From: Heterocephalus glaber
Lineage: Eukaryota; Chordata; Mammalia; Rodentia; Bathyergidae
Length of the DNA stretch: 64,000 bases
NCBI RefSeq assembly: GCF_000247695.1
Contig: NW_004624776.1
Location: 14,049,508 to 14,113,507 of the forward strand
Direction of reading: 5' to 3'
The notes beneath the pieces were generated by a model. That model was not told the DNA's origin. It made no database searches and was given only the letters and a program-made list of their open reading frames with translations. Positions 60,961-64,000 of the stretch are shown here, one piece after another; position 1 is the first letter of the stretch, and each line of letters opens with the position of its first letter. A program made the position numbers and the translations under genes.

Positions 60961-61539
60961 TTTATGCAAAAAAGGTATATTATTAGGAAATGAGCTGAGA
61001 CATAGATTAGCAAATGAAAATACATTCTAAGATCATGATACACAGGGTATTTACTATTATTGTTCTCTAATTATTTTGTTATGAAAAATTATGTTTTCAT
61101 AGAACTGTTTTTATATTTTCTTAATTAATGTCTACTTGTATTATATGAAAATAAAAAAAAATTAAAGAAGAAAAGCTTTTAGAAAAAATCTTTGATAGGC
61201 AAGACAAATTTTAATTTCTTTTCAGTTGCAGAGAGAGCTCTTGGAATGCTTAGCTGAGGCACACCCTGACAAATTCTGAAAAGAATCCCTACGATTCACA
61301 TTCTCAAAGGATATGGAAGACAGGCAATGGGATCTGTACTTACATTTCCTGAAGTACAGTGTTACCAAACTCTGCATGATTTAAGATGCAAGCTGATAGT
61401 ACCATAACTGAGTATATATTTTTTGTACAATATTTCTAAATCTTTCCCAAAGGCTTTTATTAAGTATTGTAGATATGTGTATTTAGACAGATTAAACTAA
61501 AACAATATGACTTTTTCTTCCCTAGTTGCTTGAGCACTT

Positions 61540-61920
61540 TGGTTGAAGCCTCGCCTCACCCCTAACATATTTTAAATTTGGCCTAAAGATTCCTCCATTC
61601 ATAGTGAACTGCAACCTAATTTGATATGTAAATAGACCATAATTTACTCTTATAACAAGCAGCAGTCTTAGCCAATCACAATGGTCAACTGCCCTTTAAA
61701 GAAGACAGACATGCTCTATAGCCAATCAAGATGTCTCAAGCTTTCTTTCTACCTTTCTTTTTTGTATGCCACGTTCTTTTCTCTGGCTGTAAATATAAGC
61801 TGCCCATGTGGTGGAGTAGATTATTATTTTTTTGGCCCTGATTCCAATTACAGAGTCACAAATAAAGCCAATTATGAGCTGCAAAGCTAGATTTGTTATA
61901 ATTTTGTCTTTTAACAATTT
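61540..61920 (+). mobile_element. Endogenous retrovirus-type LTR relic
   Basis: It has two AGCCAATCA boxes (near 61671 and 61720), a TATAAGC near 61794 and an AATAAA at 61861-61866, spaced like U3, R and U5 of an LTR. No viral genes adjoin. The family was not identified. It lies in the TNFRSF19 intron, on the opposite strand to the gene. Confidence 0.5.
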
Positions 61921-64000
61921 GGACTCTTTAACTACAAATAAATAAACACTAAGCAAAAATTACATACTTAAGTATGCATACAAAAAAGGGAATGGAAGGA
62001 AAAGATAGGATAGAAATGAGTCCGAAAGGTAGAAAAAAAAAAATCTGTATTTTCTTGTACATGTACATACCCAGTTCAACCATCAACAGTCAAATGATCT
62101 CCCCCCTTACTAAGAAATCATGGCAGTAAAAAGGAGGAGTTTCAAAGGCCTATGATAATTCTCTTTGTGGACAAGTCAGTTTGACAAGCGGGAGTGGTGA
62201 CACTCAGGAAGAGGAAGAGGAGAAACACAGGAGAAAGATCAAAGCCCAGCACAGCATTTCTAACCCCAAGGATGAAGTGGTCCATAAAAATTACAAAATG
62301 ATATTTTACCAATGCCTCTCTTCTCTCCTTGACTTTACCCTTCCAACCCCACCCCCTAGGGACTCAAACACTCAATCAAAACTGGGTACATTTTAGTAGT
62401 CAAAAAAGTTTACGGTAGTTTAATTGTCAGTAAGCTGGTAGTAAAAAGTCAAGTAGAAAGGTTGCAGTTCTAGTTACGTATTCTCTATGTTGTCTGTACT
62501 AGCTATGTTGTCTGACTTGTACTAGTAACTTGTTTGGTCGCTAAAACTGATTTAAAAAAATAAAGCAGAAGTCGCCAGGTCTCTACTTGGTGTGCACAGA
62601 CGTGGGCTTGGTTCCCTGTGCAATTGAGACCATTATTTTTCCGTGCAAACCTCTTCCAACTAAACTGCTTCCCACAACATGTTTTAACAGTCTCTCAGAC
62701 AGCCAAACTCCTTTCTTTTTCTATACAGCACCACCCAGAATTCTCCTCATTGCTCTGTTCATCAGCACCTAAGTGTATTAACTGAGTGTAAACACTAAGA
62801 CTATAAAGTAAGTTGATGGTACTTAACAACCCAACTACAAAGCACTGTGCTCGTGCCAATATAGTTTTGTTTTATTCCTAAGCTATAAAACCACAGTATC
62901 ATCATTCATTCTGACGGCAATAATAAGTACTTTGTATTTTAATTGCTAGAAAAATAAAGATTTTAGCATATCCTTTCCAATCCAGCAGTGCAGACTGCTT
63001 TAGAAATCACCTTTCCAAACCTGGAGCTCTTGCCTGCCCTGCTTTCCTCCCCCACTGCTTTGTTCTGGCTGGACCCCTCCTCTCTAAAGGCATGGCTGTG
63101 ACCTCCTAACTGACCTGTGTCCTAGCAGCCCAGGGCACACACACCACTGTCCTGCAGTCCAGATTGGCCTAGGCACCTGCTTAGTTTATACCATACTTGA
63201 TTGTCTGAGAAGCTACCTAGGGAATAAGCAGAAAGCATGGATTTTTAGAGCCAAAATCTTTCATGGTTTGTTCTGGACACCGGCGGATAGACACCAGGGG
63301 GCAGGGGGTGGGTCCTGGGAGGAGAGGAACAGAGGGAGCAGTGAGGCAAACCAGCATCCTGGTGATACCTGTTGTCACCCATAGAGCACCCAGTGCGTGG
63401 TGGTGACGGAGTTACTGTTGGCTGTTAGCAACAGTAGTGGTAAAAATCTGGAGAAATGTCTTTGCATTTGACTTTGGGCTTTATTTATTCATATAAAATT
63501 TTTAAACCCAGAAAATGAAAATTAATCATACTTAGAAAGAGCAGAGCCTAACAACTCTTAATCTCAACAGGACAAAATAAAATTATATAAGAACAAGAGG
63601 ACAGAAAGAGTTTTCTACTAAGATGCGTACATTATCCAATGGACTGGCAGAAATGCTAGTGGGATCCTGAGAAAAACTACAGGGTGGATGGGCCCTCAGC
63701 AGCCCATGGGCAGGGCAGGGCAGGGCAAGAGTGAAAGCTGGTGTGGGTAGAAGTCAGAAGCGTTGTTCAGAGTGCTGGGGGCCAGGGCTGGCCACCTCCA
63801 GGAAGGCCTGAGCGGCAGTGGAGGAGTCCTGGGATCCCGAGTGTGACCCGAGACAGAGGCATCGCTGCATGGGAGGTCACTGCGGTAGGCGCCCCCTTTC
63901 TGGAAAACTGACGGTCACGGGAGTTGACACTTAATGTAAATCACAAATGTAAATCACTTAATGCAACCTGGGTTTTGCTGTTCTCGATCTTGCTTCCAGA
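61921..64000. other. Large TNFRSF19 intron, right window edge
   Basis: AT-rich, then GC-richer after about 62990. No exon with a TNFR cysteine pattern was found on the minus strand. Confidence 0.45.
63706..63728. repeat. Short GGGCA repeat
   Basis: About four to five GGGCA units (GGGCAGGGCAGGGCAGGGCA). Confidence 0.8.

Larger units (their letters stand above)
32110..64000 (-). other. TNFRSF19: TNFRSF19 gene, 3' portion (partial)
   Basis: This is the extent of the partial gene for TNFRSF19 (TROY/TAJ), an orphan-type TNF-receptor superfamily member of the plasma membrane that signals through TRAF adaptors, NF-kB and JNK, and acts as an alternative Nogo co-receptor. What is seen: five minus-strand exons with consensus splice sites and a continuous frame, carrying the transmembrane and cytoplasmic part. 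The frame phases agree at every junction (TGT split T|GT, TGG split T|GG, GGG split G|GG, AGA split AG|A, then a phase-0 CAG|GAA). The window ends inside the large upstream intron, and none of the cysteine-rich-domain exons could be found between 42079 and 64000. The right border is the window edge; the left border is a predicted polyadenylation site. Identity rests on matching the human protein from memory over the whole cytoplasmic tail. Confidence 0.9.

Overview
This window is nuclear DNA of a placental mammal, most likely a rodent. It is AT-leaning, dense in interspersed repeats, and gene-poor. The rodent call rests on many short tRNA-derived SINEs that share a GGGGATTTAGCTCAGTGG box-A region and a TTCGATCCCCGGTACC box-B/end region. 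Several are fused behind a B1-type monomer, the arrangement called B1-dID. Such dimers are known from squirrel-related and some other rodents. The exact species is not determined.

Only one functional protein-coding gene is supported: the 3' half of TNFRSF19 (TROY/TAJ), on the minus strand. Five exons are visible. They carry the juxtamembrane/transmembrane segment (41914-42078), two small cytoplasmic exons (41042-41167 and 40840-40942), the large cytoplasmic exon (39846-40245) and a terminal exon whose first two codons plus stop begin at 35040. The reading frame is continuous across every junction and gives about 267 residues, as expected for the human C-terminal part recalled from memory. The cysteine-rich extracellular exons are not in the window, so the intron above 42078 is at least 22 kb. 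A long 3' UTR probably runs from 35031 to about 32100. Everything left of about 32 kb looks intergenic.

The rest is repeat-derived. Notable items are a broken piggyBac transposon with TTAA target sites, both terminal repeats and transposase blocks (28321-29934); an RPL7 processed pseudogene (20181-21038) inserted into a Tigger-like DNA transposon (19945-21089); a TA-flanked inverted-repeat element (38459-38835); several MER2/Tigger-like relics; at least seven MaLR-type solo LTRs; ancient and younger LINE-1 fragments (the 50-61 kb part is mostly L1); about twenty ID or B1-dID SINEs; and MIR and L2 relics. Microsatellites are scattered through the window.

No CRISPR, operon, replication origin or functional RNA gene was seen. 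No convincing undescribed biological system was found. The most informative signals are the piggyBac remnant, the nested-insertion chronologies, and an alternative C-terminus of TNFRSF19 that makes or removes a TRAF2-type consensus.
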